Shown: piece after piece, positions 1 to 8,434 of the stretch
Layout of the letters: each line of letters starts with the position of its first letter
Position numbering within the stretch: the first letter of the stretch is position 1
NCBI GenBank assembly: GCA_963734435.1
Contig: CAVTHA010000002.1
Location: 124,001 to 188,000, forward strand
Length of the DNA stretch: 64,000 bases
Origin: Bog-756 sp963734435
GTDB lineage: Bacteria; Actinomycetota; Acidimicrobiia; Acidimicrobiales; RAAP-2
Direction: 5' to 3'
Made by a program: the position numbers and the translations under genes
The notes under the pieces: model-generated
Told to the model about the DNA's origin: nothing
Database searches by the model: none
What the model saw: the letters and a program-made list of their open reading frames with translations, nothing else

Positions 1-263
1 CGGACCACGGCCAGTCCGAGGCCCAGCTCGGTTCCCGAGAGCCCGGCCCGGTCGGCGAGTGTCGACCCCCGGGTGATGTGGCCGAAGTGGTGGGCGACGT
101 CGCCGAGGGTGGCGGTGATGCCGAACTGGCCGATTCCTGCGGCCAGGGACACCAGGGCCACCGCCACGACGGCCCGGTCGGACCACCCGTGGAGCCGGAA
201 CGACCGGGTTGTGTCCGCCTCGCTCCCCGGCGGGCCTACCGGCGCGGCGTCCCCGGCCTTCAT
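1..263 (-). CDS. MFS-type transporter, N-terminal fragment
   Basis: Open without a stop from an ATG at 263 to the window edge (87 codons). After a polar N-terminus of about 25 residues comes a hydrophobic stretch (AVVAVALVSLAAGIGQFGIT), then a loop with charged and His residues and the start of another hydrophobic segment (ELGLGLAVV). A first transmembrane helix followed by a loop of this kind is typical of Major Facilitator Superfamily transporters. The rest of the protein lies outside the window, so substrate and family cannot be decided. No strong ribosome binding site is seen before the ATG. Confidence 0.5.
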   Translation of the reverse strand, partial: MKAGDAAPVGPPGSEADTTRSFRLHGWSDRAVVAVALVSLAAGIGQFGITATLGDVAHHFGHITRGSTLADRAGLSGTELGLGLAVV

Positions 264-422
264 GCCGGGCCCGCGGCCGGGACACGGGGCTGAGCACCGG
301 GCCGGTGCCGCCCGGCGATGCACCCACCCGGCCCGACCACTGCACACAGCCAGGCGACGGGGGAGACGGTAGCCGTCACCTCCCCAGTCTCGCTCTCCCC
401 GGCGCAAGAGCGTGGCGCCGGG

Positions 423-1268
423 CTAGCGGCGGGTGGCGTCCACCAGACCGGCGCCGGACATCTCCCCTCCGCCCTCCCCGACCTCGTCGAGGGCTCTCCC
501 GTAGGCCATCAACCGCTCGGCGGTGGCGAAGACCTCGGCCCGCCAGCCGTACGAGGCCAACCACTTCGCCGGGTCCTCCGGTCCGGTGGATTGCCAGAGG
601 GCGACGTAGTCGCCCCGCTCGGCGCGGCCGTCGGGATGGGCGTGGTGCCAGGCCAGGAGTCGCTCGGGGCTGGCGACCGTGAGGCCGAGTCGGCTGTCCG
701 GCACCGACAGCTCGGCCGCCACCGAAATGATCCGGTTGCCGACCTCTCCCGTGAGGTAGGCCAGCAATCCCTCGGCCAACCAGGCGACGGGAGCCTCGGT
801 GTCGAACCCGGCGTCCACCAGGGACCGTGCCCAAGGGCCGGACAGGTCGACGGCGACGGTCGTCCGGCGGCAGTTCGGCTCCCACCCCTCGGACCGGACC
901 ACCTTCTCCTTGAACTCGAGCACCGAAGGCAGGTCGAGCTCCCAGACGTGGGTCCCTGCCGGCCACCCCAGGCGGAACGAACGGGCGTCGAGGCCCACGC
1001 CCAGGATGACCACCTGGCGGCAGTCGCCGGCACAGGCGTCGAGCACGACGTCGTCGAGGAACCGGGTCCGTACGGCGATCCAGGCCGACAGGTGCCGGCT
1101 CCGGCCGGGGTCACCCCGCCGCCCTTCCCACCCGGCGGCGGACGCGAAGCGGGCGGCGAACGGATCATCGAAGAGACGGTCCGGCCGAGCCGACTCGGCG
1201 GCCCGGATGGCGGCCACTCCGACCCCGGTCACACCCACCGCCGGTAGTCGACCGCCGGGTTCAACCAT
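423..1268 (-). CDS. Class I SAM-dependent methyltransferase, TIGR00027/LCM-like family
   Basis: 281 residues, the usual length for this family. The N-terminus has the family signature (AAIRAAESARPDRLFDDPFA, about residues 18-37), followed by the glycine-rich SAM-binding motif VVILGVGLDARSFRL and then an acidic strand end (VWELDLPSVLEFK). These features match the leucine-carboxyl-methyltransferase-like family (TIGR00027) that is strongly expanded in actinobacteria, some members being linked to polyketide or lipid modification. The methyl acceptor is unknown. It is followed on the same strand by an alpha/beta hydrolase gene lying upstream of it (1307-2122), 38 bases away, so the two could be co-transcribed. 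Confidence 0.85.
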   Translation of the reverse strand: MVEPGGRLPAVGVTGVGVAAIRAAESARPDRLFDDPFAARFASAAGWEGRRGDPGRSRHLSAWIAVRTRFLDDVVLDACAGDCRQVVILGVGLDARSFRLGWPAGTHVWELDLPSVLEFKEKVVRSEGWEPNCRRTTVAVDLSGPWARSLVDAGFDTEAPVAWLAEGLLAYLTGEVGNRIISVAAELSVPDSRLGLTVASPERLLAWHHAHPDGRAERGDYVALWQSTGPEDPAKWLASYGWRAEVFATAERLMAYGRALDEVGEGGGEMSGAGLVDATRR

Positions 1269-1306
1269 GTCGGCTCACGCTAACGGAACGAGCCAAGGCC
1301 AGTGGT

Positions 1307-2122
1307 TCAGACACCGGCGAAGAAATCCACCAACTCCGTTGCCACTTGCGCACCGTGGGTGAAGATGCCGAGGTGGCTAGCGCCGGCGATCTCGACATAA
1401 CGGGCCCCCGGGATGAGGGCCGCGGCTTCCTCGGCCCTGGCCGGGGGCGAGTCGATGTCCTGCTCGAAGGCCAGCACCAGGCAGGGTATCGAGATCTGCG
1501 GCCAGGCCTTGGTGCGCTCCACGTCGTTCGACCAGGCCAAGCAGGCCTCATACTGACCCAGTCGGCCCGGGTTCGGCCAGGCCGGCAAGTCGGCGATGAG
1601 CGAGAGCCAGGTCTCGACCACCTCGTCGTCCTGCAGGTCGTGGTTGGGGAGGTATCGGAGGGTCTCGGTGGCAGAGAAGAGTGCCGGCATCTCGTGGTCG
1701 AGGAGAGCCAAGTCTCGCTCGACGGTGGTGATGGCCTTCTCCCAGGCGGTCCCCGTATTGCAGCTCCCCATCAGGGCGGCACGCTGCGTTCGGTCGGGAT
1801 GCCGGATGGCCAGGCGCTCGGCTACCCAGCCACCCATGGAGTGCCCGGCCACCTTGACCTGTTCGAGGCCGAGATGGTCGATGAGGCCGATGGTGTCGGC
1901 AACCAGGTCGTCTACCGAATAGGGCGCCGGTGGCGACGAGGACGGGCTCACGCCTCGGTTGTCGAACGTCACCACCTGGTACCCGGCCGCAGTGAGGGCG
2001 GGTACCAGCTCGAGCTGCCAGGCCAGGGCCGGTTGCCCGCACCCGCACACCAGCACGACCGGCTCGCCTGCGCCGTGCACGTCGTAGGCGATGGTGGCCT
2101 CGTCGAGGCGGGCCTCGGGCAT
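1307..2122 (-). CDS. Alpha/beta-fold hydrolase
   Basis: 271 residues. The alpha/beta hydrolase core is clear: oxyanion-hole region VVLVCGCGQ, the strand and turn VVTFDNRGVSPS, and the nucleophile elbow GHSMGG (Ser of the catalytic triad, about residue 96). A late Asp (FEQDIDSP) and a C-terminal GASHLGIFTH supply the other triad members. The Gly-Cys-Gly-Cys-Gly around the oxyanion hole is unusual and may be lineage-specific. The overall pattern resembles the 3-oxoadipate enol-lactonase/esterase branch, but the substrate cannot be inferred. It sits directly upstream of the methyltransferase on the minus strand. Confidence 0.85.
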   Translation of the reverse strand: MPEARLDEATIAYDVHGAGEPVVLVCGCGQPALAWQLELVPALTAAGYQVVTFDNRGVSPSSSPPAPYSVDDLVADTIGLIDHLGLEQVKVAGHSMGGWVAERLAIRHPDRTQRAALMGSCNTGTAWEKAITTVERDLALLDHEMPALFSATETLRYLPNHDLQDDEVVETWLSLIADLPAWPNPGRLGQYEACLAWSNDVERTKAWPQISIPCLVLAFEQDIDSPPARAEEAAALIPGARYVEIAGASHLGIFTHGAQVATELVDFFAGV

Positions 2123-2191
2123 GCCAAAGCCTCGCGCGTGATGCGGATGCGGCGGCGGCTCCAGGAGGGCAAGGCCGGGCGGGCGGTCAGC

Positions 2192-4567
2192 TCACTTCGC
2201 CACGGCGGGCCGCCGGGCGTTCCGGGCTCCGGGGGTCGCCGCCGCCGATCCTACGGCCGGATCCGGTAGTGGCCCTTGGGTCGAGCGGAACAACATCTGC
2301 TCGATGTCGGCCGGATCGACCGGCCGGGAGAAGAGGAAGCCCTGGCCCCGGTCGCAGTGCTCGTTGGCAGCTTCGCGAGCTGGTCGCTGTCCTCGATCCC
2401 CTCGGCCAGGGTCTCGAGCCCGAGGGTGCGGCCCAGCTCGACCAGGGTGTGGATGAGGGCCCCGGACTCCGGAGAGTCGGCCATGGCCGCGATGAACGAG
2501 CGGTCGATCTTGAGCGCGTCGACGGGGAACTGGCGCAGGTAGGCGAGCGACGAGTAGCCGGTGCCGAAGTCGTCGATGGCGACGTGCACGCCGAGGTCCT
2601 TGAGGCGCCGGAGGCGGCGCACGGTGGCGTCGGCGTCCCGCATCAGGCTGCTCGGTGATCTCGATGACCAGAGAGGTCGGGTCGAGGCCGGTGGTCTCCA
2701 GGGCCTCCTTGACGTGGTCGACGAAGGCGTGGATCTCGAGCTGGCGCATCGAGACGTTGACCGACATCGACATCGGATAGCCCCGCCGGTGCCATGGGCG
2801 GCTTGGCGGCACGCCTCGAACAGGACCCAGCGCCCCACGTCCACGATCAGACCGGAGTCCTCGAGCATGGGGATGAACTGTCCGGGGGGACGACGCCCCG
2901 GGTCGGGTGTCGCCACCGCACCAGGGCTTCGACCCCCGGACGCTCACGTGGTCGAGGTCGAAGACGGGTTGGTAGAGAAGGAAGAACTGCTCCTCGGCCA
3001 GCGGCCGCGCAGGTCGGCGTCGAGCTCGATGCGGTCGAGCACCGCCGTCTGCATCTCGGGCTGGAAGAGGGCCGAGCGGTTCTTGCCCAGCGCCTTGGCC
3101 CGGTACAGGGCGATGTCGGCGTCGCGCAGCAGCTCCGAGGCCGAGTTGCGCTGTCCCCGCGGCGATCCCGATGCTGGCGGTCACCGTGATCGACAGACCG
3201 TCGAAGCCCTCGATCCGGAACGGCTCGCGCAGCGCGTCGTGGAGGCGCTCGGCGACCATCTCGGGGCCCGCCCCCAGTGACGCCCCTTCGGCCAGGACGA
3301 CGAACTCGTCGCCGCCGAGGCGCCCGACGGTGTCGCTCTCGCGCAGGTGCCGACGAAGCGGCCGGCGACGGCCCGGAGCACCTTGTCGCCGGCGTCGTGG
3401 CCCAACGAGTCGTTGATGTCCTTGAAGTTGTCGAGGTCGACGAACAGGGCGGCGACCGGGCCCGCGCGCGCCGGGAGCGCACGAGCATCTGGTCGGCCCG
3501 GTCGAGGATCAGGGCGGTTGGGCAGCCCGGTCAGCGGGTCGTGCAGGGCCACGTGGGCGAGCAGGGACTCGGCTTCCTTGCGCTCGGTGATGTCGCGGAG
3601 GTTGCCGACGTAGCCGGCGACCGAGGGTCTGTCGCGCAGGTTGCTCACCACCGCCTCGGCGTACCGGTAGGTGCCGTCCGTGCGACCCACGCGGAACTGG
3701 ATGGGCTCGGTCACCGACGACGCCTGCAGCTGGGCGGCGAGCTGGGCCTCGACCCGGGCCGGTCCTCGGGATGGACGAGGTCGGTGGCGCCCGGCCGACG
3801 ACCTCCTCCGGGCTCCATGCCGAACAGCGAGATCGCGGCCGGGCTGGCGTAGGTGTACGGCCCTCGGCGCCCATCACGAAGGTCGTGTCGGTCGAGTTCT
3901 GGACCAGGGAGCGGAAACGCTCCTCGCTGACGCGCATCGACGTCTCGGCCGTTCTCCTTCTGCTCGATGGTGGCCCCGGCCATGCGGATGACGAAGAGGA
4001 GGACGAAGGCACCCATGACGCCCAGGGCCTCGCTCTTGCCGACCGACAGAACGACGGCGCCCCCCCCTGCCAGATGGCCACCTGGCCGACGGCGATGCCG
4101 AGCAGGCTCCACAGCGCGGTGCGCCGCCAGGTCGCGACCCGTCGTGGGAGACGTTCTCGAGCGCCACGAAGGCGAAGGCGCCCGACGAGCACCGGCCCCC
4201 ACCCGCTCAGGTAGATGACCGCCGTGACTCCCGCCGCCTGGGCGCCCACCCGGAGATGCAGCCGAGGGGGCGTCGGATGGAGCGTGTAGAGGTGATTGAC
4301 GAGGAGGCTGGTGGCCGGCACGGCGAGGAAGACACCCAGCCATACCCACGCGGACTCGCGAGCCACCGCCCCGACATGGACGAGGAGCAGGATGATGACC
4401 AGGGCCACCGGCCCGATGAAGTAGGCGAGGAAGGTCGGGTTCAGCCTCGAGTGGGAGTGCTCGGCTGCGGGCGGGGTGCTCGGCTCCTCCGCTGGTCGGG
4501 GCGGGGGAGGGTGGTCTTCGCCGGATTGCGTGGCTGTGGTCGTCGACATCCCCGTCCCTGGGTCCAT
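2192..4567 (-). CDS. Membrane-anchored PAS-GGDEF-EAL cyclic-di-GMP signalling protein (multiple frameshifts)
   Basis: One bifunctional c-di-GMP enzyme read through several reading frames. Order from the N-terminus: a Pro-rich cytoplasmic start; several membrane helices (FLAYFIGPVALVIILLLVHV and following, to about 3970); a PAS/PAC sensor (FRSLVQNSTDTTFVMGAEGR, then GYVGNLRDITERKEAE); a GGDEF diguanylate cyclase domain with LHDPLTGLPNR, FVDLDNFKDINDSLGHDAGD and an intact GGDEF signature at 3302-3316; then an EAL phosphodiesterase domain with EALVRWRHP, IDDFGTGYSS, ALKIDRSFI and ETLAEGIE. Both catalytic signatures are preserved, so the protein could make or break c-di-GMP. At least six single-base shifts interrupt the frame, yet conserved motifs continue on each side. 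That suggests indel errors rather than decay, though a true pseudogene cannot be excluded. Alternative start: ATG at 4549. Confidence 0.8.
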
Positions 4568-4670
4568 GACACTGCTCTCACTGTTGTCGACCGATCGGGT
4601 GAGGGACTTGAATACGCCGGGCCGCCTGGGAGCGGGTGGCTGTAGCCGGTGGAACGAGCTCCGTTGCTGG

Positions 4671-5760
4671 TCAAAGCCCTCTCCGGCCCGGCCGGCGCCC
4701 GGTCTGGGACAGGCGGGCCGCGGCCCGCCCGGTGTAGAGGGGGAGATCGAGATAGCTCCTGATGCCCGGCGTGGCTGCGACGACGGCCGGGACCGCGCTC
4801 ACGCAGTGGGTGGCGGTGGCCACCACCCCCGGATTCCGCTCGAGCCCGGCGGCGACCGAGTCCGGGTGCCAGCCGCGCAGCGTGACTCGGCTGCTCGGAT
4901 CGCCGGTCACCTCGACCTCGAACCGCTCACCCTCCGGCCCGAAGGTCCAAGCTGGATCGAGGTGGTCCTCGCCCATGAACCAGTTGGTCCTGACCGAGAT
5001 CACCGGCTCGCCGGCCACGGTGGCGTCCCACCGGAATTTCTGTGCTGCCACCAGCCCCGGCCCGATGGGCCCGATGGGTGAGGCGATCGGCGCGGTGGCC
5101 ACGGCCATCTCGTGACCGACGGCCAGCTCATCGTCGAGGTCGAACCCCAGGGCATGGCCGATCATGGCCACCGATTGGCCGAACCCGTCGCCGAGGATGG
5201 CGGGCATGGCGCTCCCCGCCGCCTCCGCCGGCGTCTTGCCGAAGAGCATGATGTCCCGCACCACGGCCGGGCGCCCCGTAGCTCCGGATGTCGGAGAACT
5301 CCTCGGCCCTCACATGGCTGATCGATTGGGACAGAGCGGACAGGGTGAGCGGGATGCGCTCGGTGACCCCGCCCGGGTGGATCCCGGTGCCGTGGATGGT
5401 CGCGCCACTCTCCCGGCACGCCGCTTCGATGAGGGTCACGTTCCGATCGCCGGCGAAGAACCAGTTGAGCGGCGTCACCACGTTCTTTCCCGAGGCGAGC
5501 AGCCTGGCTACCAGATCGGGATCGGCCATGACCGGGGCGTAGATCACACACTCCGCCTCCAACGCCAACAGCGACTCGGCGTCGCTGGTCGCCCGGACGC
5601 CGATCGGGCCGACCCCGGCGAGGTCGCCCGCATCAAGGCCGTCCTTCGCCGCCGTGTGGACCCAACAGCCCACCAGCTCGAGCTCGGGATGGGCGACCAC
5701 CCCGGCGATGGCTGCCCGCCCCACCCCGCCGGCGGTCCATTGGATGACCCGAACGCCCAT
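4671..5760 (-). CDS. DapB-like / 2,4-diaminopentanoate-dehydrogenase-like NAD(P)-binding protein (one frameshift)
   Basis: The start at 5760 (MGVRVIQWTAGGVGRAAI) is preferred because a good Shine-Dalgarno (AAAGGGGTGAG) precedes it and because it opens directly on the Rossmann strand. The N-terminal half has the NAD(P) fold, LELVGCWVH and AECVIYAPVMADP, and the turn GKNVVTPLNWFF. The C-terminal half (ILGDGFGQSVAMIGHALGFD, then ATATHCVSAVPAVVAATPGI) is typical of the mycobacterial 'dihydrodipicolinate reductase' paralogues. A single-base shift near 5270 moves the frame between the halves. The family includes dehydrogenases acting on amino acids and uncharacterised actinobacterial members, so the substrate is unknown. 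It is divergent from the GlxA regulator at 5942. Confidence 0.75.
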
Positions 5761-5941
5761 GCTCACCCCTTTCCCGCTGCTGTTTCTCTCGTTCCCGCCT
5801 TCCCGGGTGACGCTTCCCTCCTCATCGTGGCCCGGCCGATGTGACCAGGCTACGGAGGGCCGGGGTGTGCGGCGTGTCGGTGGCCGAATCAGTGGGACAT
5901 AGGTCATTGACGCCACTGGGGGTCGGGTTCAGGCTGGAGAC

Positions 5942-6931
5942 ATGCAGCCGCGGCGTGTGGTCATCGTCGCCTTTCCGGGTCTCCAGCCCCTCGATGCGGT
6001 CGGGCCGTTCGAGGTCTTCTCGGGCGCGGGCCGGGCCGTGGCCGGGCTCGGCCGGGCCCGGGGGTACCGAGTCACGCTGGCTTCCACCGACGGAGCCGCG
6101 GTGCAGACCGGCAGCGGCTTGCGGATCTGCTCCGACCCCCTGCCCGACGTCCACGAGCGGATCGACACCCTGGTGCTCCCAGGTGGGGAGGGGGTCGAGG
6201 TGGCCCGCAGCGACCCGGCCCTCATGAGCTGGATCGCCGCCGTCGCCCCGGGCTGCCGCCGGGTGGCGACGGTGTGCACGGGGGCCTTCCTCGCCGCCGC
6301 CGCCGGACTCCTCGACGGGAGGCGGGTCACCACCCACTGGGCCAGCGCCGACCGCCTGGCGACCGAGTTCCCCGACCTCGTGGTCGACCCCGACCCGATC
6401 TACATCCGGGACGGCGCGGTGTCGACCAGCGCGGGCGTCACCGCCGGCATCGATCTGGCCCTGGCCCTGGTCGAGGAGGACCACGGGTCCGAGGTGGCCC
6501 AGACCGTGGCTCGTTGGCTGGTCATGTTCCTGCACCGTCCCGGCGGGCAGACCCAATTCGCCTCCCCGGTGTGGGTGCCACGGGCCGAGCGGTCGGCGGT
6601 CCGGACCGTCCAGGGGCTGATCGAGCGCACTCCGGGCGACGACCACCGCCTCCCCGTCCTGGCGGCTGCGGCCGCCATGAGCGTCCGCCATTTCGCCCGG
6701 GTGTTCCGCCAGGAGGTGGGTGAGACTCCTGGACGCTTCGTCGAGCGTGTCCGGCTCGAGGCGGCCCGCGGCGAGCTCGAGACCACCGACGCCACACTGG
6801 AAGCCGTGGCCCGACGATGCGGGTTCGGGACCGCAGAGACCCTGCGACGGGTGTTCCAGCGACGGCTCGCCGTCTCGCCGGATTCGTACCGCCGCCGCTT
6901 CCGCATGTCCGACCAGAGCAGGTCGGCGTGA
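5942..6931 (+). CDS. GlxA-family transcriptional regulator (DJ-1/PfpI-like domain plus AraC HTH)
   Basis: 329 residues. Residues about 5-190 form a DJ-1/PfpI-like domain (RVVIVAFPGLQPLDAVGPFE, IDTLVLPGGEG, and the Cys-containing nucleophile turn VATVCTGAFLAA). Residues about 220-325 form an AraC/XylS double helix-turn-helix (AAAAAMSVRHFARVFRQEVG, then LEAVARRCGFGTAETLRRVF). This is the standard architecture of GlxA/FtrA/CdhR-type activators of nitrogen and amine catabolism. The effector is unknown. The stop overlaps the GTG of the next gene (GTGA), so it is translationally coupled to a stand-alone DJ-1/PfpI protein. It is divergent from the dehydrogenase gene at 4671-5760. Confidence 0.9.
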   Translation: MQPRRVVIVAFPGLQPLDAVGPFEVFSGAGRAVAGLGRARGYRVTLASTDGAAVQTGSGLRICSDPLPDVHERIDTLVLPGGEGVEVARSDPALMSWIAAVAPGCRRVATVCTGAFLAAAAGLLDGRRVTTHWASADRLATEFPDLVVDPDPIYIRDGAVSTSAGVTAGIDLALALVEEDHGSEVAQTVARWLVMFLHRPGGQTQFASPVWVPRAERSAVRTVQGLIERTPGDDHRLPVLAAAAAMSVRHFARVFRQEVGETPGRFVERVRLEAARGELETTDATLEAVARRCGFGTAETLRRVFQRRLAVSPDSYRRRFRMSDQSRSA

Positions 6932-7576
6932 GCCCCGGCCTGCAAGTCGCCATCCCGCTGTTCCCGGTTCACCGCGCTCGACGCCATCGGCCCCTACGAG
7001 GTCCTCCAGCGTGTGCCTTCGATCGACATCGTCGTCATCGGTCACCAACTCGGGGAGGTGCGCAGTGACAATGGCATGCTCGGCGTAACCGTCGACGCCA
7101 CCTTCGAAGACATGGCCGAGCCCGACGTCATCGTGTTCCCCGGCGGCATCGGGTCCCGGGCACTAGTGGGTGACCAACGGGTGCTCGAGTGGGTACGCCA
7201 CGCTCACGAGACCAGCCGGCTCACCACATCGGTGTGCACCGGGTCTCTCGTCCTCGGCGCGGCCGGGCTCCTGGCCGGGCTCGCCGCGACCACCCACTGG
7301 TCGTGCTACACCGAGCTCGAGTCGTACCGTGCTGTCCCCACCGCCTGCCGGGTGGTCGAGCACCTCGATCGACGCATCATCACCTCGGCGGGTGTCTCGA
7401 GCGGGATCGACATGGCACAGCGCGTCGTCGAGCTCCTCGTCGACCGCACCGCGGCCGAGGCCGCCCAGCTGATGATCGAGTACGACCCCGAGCCGCCGTT
7501 CGACTGCGGTTCGGTGGCCAAGGCCGGCCCGACGGTCATGGCCCGGGTCGTCGAGTTCGCCGAGCACCGCCAGTAG
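6928..7576 (+). CDS. DJ-1/PfpI family protein, isonitrile-hydratase-like (frameshift near the N-terminus)
   Basis: A stand-alone DJ-1/PfpI protein. The GTG at 6928 overlaps the stop of the GlxA gene and gives the expected first strand (LQVAIPLF). A one-base shift near 6963 then leads into FTALDAIGPYEVLQRV and the rest, which is intact: DVIVFPGGIGSRALV, the nucleophile-elbow Cys in TSVCTGSLVLGAAGLL, THWSCYTELESY and ITSAGVSSGIDMA. The pattern Cys-Thr-Gly plus THW is shared with isonitrile hydratase (InhA) and with the sensor domain of GlxA regulators. The pairing with a GlxA-type regulator suggests that the enzyme and regulator respond to the same nitrogenous substrate; this is inference. Confidence 0.8.
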
Positions 7577-7710
7577 CCGGATCGGGCCGACCCGGTGCTC
7601 GACCCGGGCCGGAGCCGGGTACGCTGTGGCGGCCATACTGGGCGGGACGTCGGAGGCTTCGCCCATCGAACAGGTCGACGGTCGGCACGACGATCGGGAA
7701 GGGAGTGACC

Positions 7711-8064
7711 ATGCGCCGACGCATGATGCATGCGAAGATCCACCGCGCCCGGGTCACCGACGCAGACCTCAACTATGTGGGATCGATCTCGATCGACCCG
7801 ATCCTGATGAAAGCGGCGGACATCCTCCCCCATGAGCAGGTCTCCGTGTACAACCTCATGAACGGCGCGCGGTTCGAGACCTATGCCATCGAGGGGTCGG
7901 AGGATGGGCAGATCTGCCTCAACGGTGCTGCCGCCCGGCTGGCTCAGGTGGGCGACCTCGTGATCATCGTGACCTTCGTCGACCTCGACGAGGCCGAGCT
8001 CGCCGGCCATGAGCCATGCGTGGTGGTCGTCGACGGGGAGAACCGGCCGGTCGAACCGGCCTGA
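7711..8064 (+). CDS. panD: Aspartate 1-decarboxylase proenzyme
   Basis: 117 residues, the normal length. PanD decarboxylates L-aspartate to beta-alanine for pantothenate and CoA synthesis. The proenzyme self-cleaves at a Gly-Ser bond to make the pyruvoyl cofactor; here the site is NYVGS with Gly24-Ser25, exactly the position in the E. coli enzyme. Other family features are MMHAKIHRARVTDADLNY at the N-terminus, the YNLMNGARFETY strand and INGAAARL-like turn (CLNGAAARLAQVGDLVIIV). The start is supported by GGGAAGGGAG upstream. It lies alone between the DJ-1 gene and the repeat-protein gene, apart from panB/panC, which are not in the window. Confidence 0.95.
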   Translation: MRRRMMHAKIHRARVTDADLNYVGSISIDPILMKAADILPHEQVSVYNLMNGARFETYAIEGSEDGQICLNGAAARLAQVGDLVIIVTFVDLDEAELAGHEPCVVVVDGENRPVEPA

Positions 8065-8434
8065 GGACGCCCTCGATCTCAAGCTGAGGGTCGGCCGCAC
8101 GCTCAAATTCCGTCGGCCCGGAGGGGCGCACGGGCCAACCCGGTGATGAAGGGTCGGGAAGGGCCCGGGGACCTGGTTGATCTCATTATCCCACCACGAT
8201 GGGTGGCAGGCAGGTGGCACCCAGCGCGATCGGTGGCTTAGCGTGGGCTTATGATCGTTTAGCGACGATGTCGACGGTTATACTTCTCCCATCCATAGTT
8301 CCCTGTCCCGAGGCCGCAGGGCTGCGATTCGGTTCAATGGGGGGACCGACGGGGAATCGGGGGCCGCGACAACTACACACAGAGGAGGCGGGGTTCCCGG
8401 CAACGTGCAAGCACGTCGATCAAGGGGCGATGCA
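8065..8434. other. Intergenic region upstream of the repeat protein
   Basis: 370 bases with no convincing gene. AT content is raised between about 8180 and 8290 compared with its surroundings, and two -10-like hexamers are present (TATGAT at 8250-8255, TATACT at 8279-8284), but neither has a convincing -35 at the right spacing. It probably holds the promoter of the secreted repeat protein. A small inverted repeat (CCACC/GGTGG around 8191-8206) could be a weak end signal for panD but has no T-tract. Confidence 0.35.
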
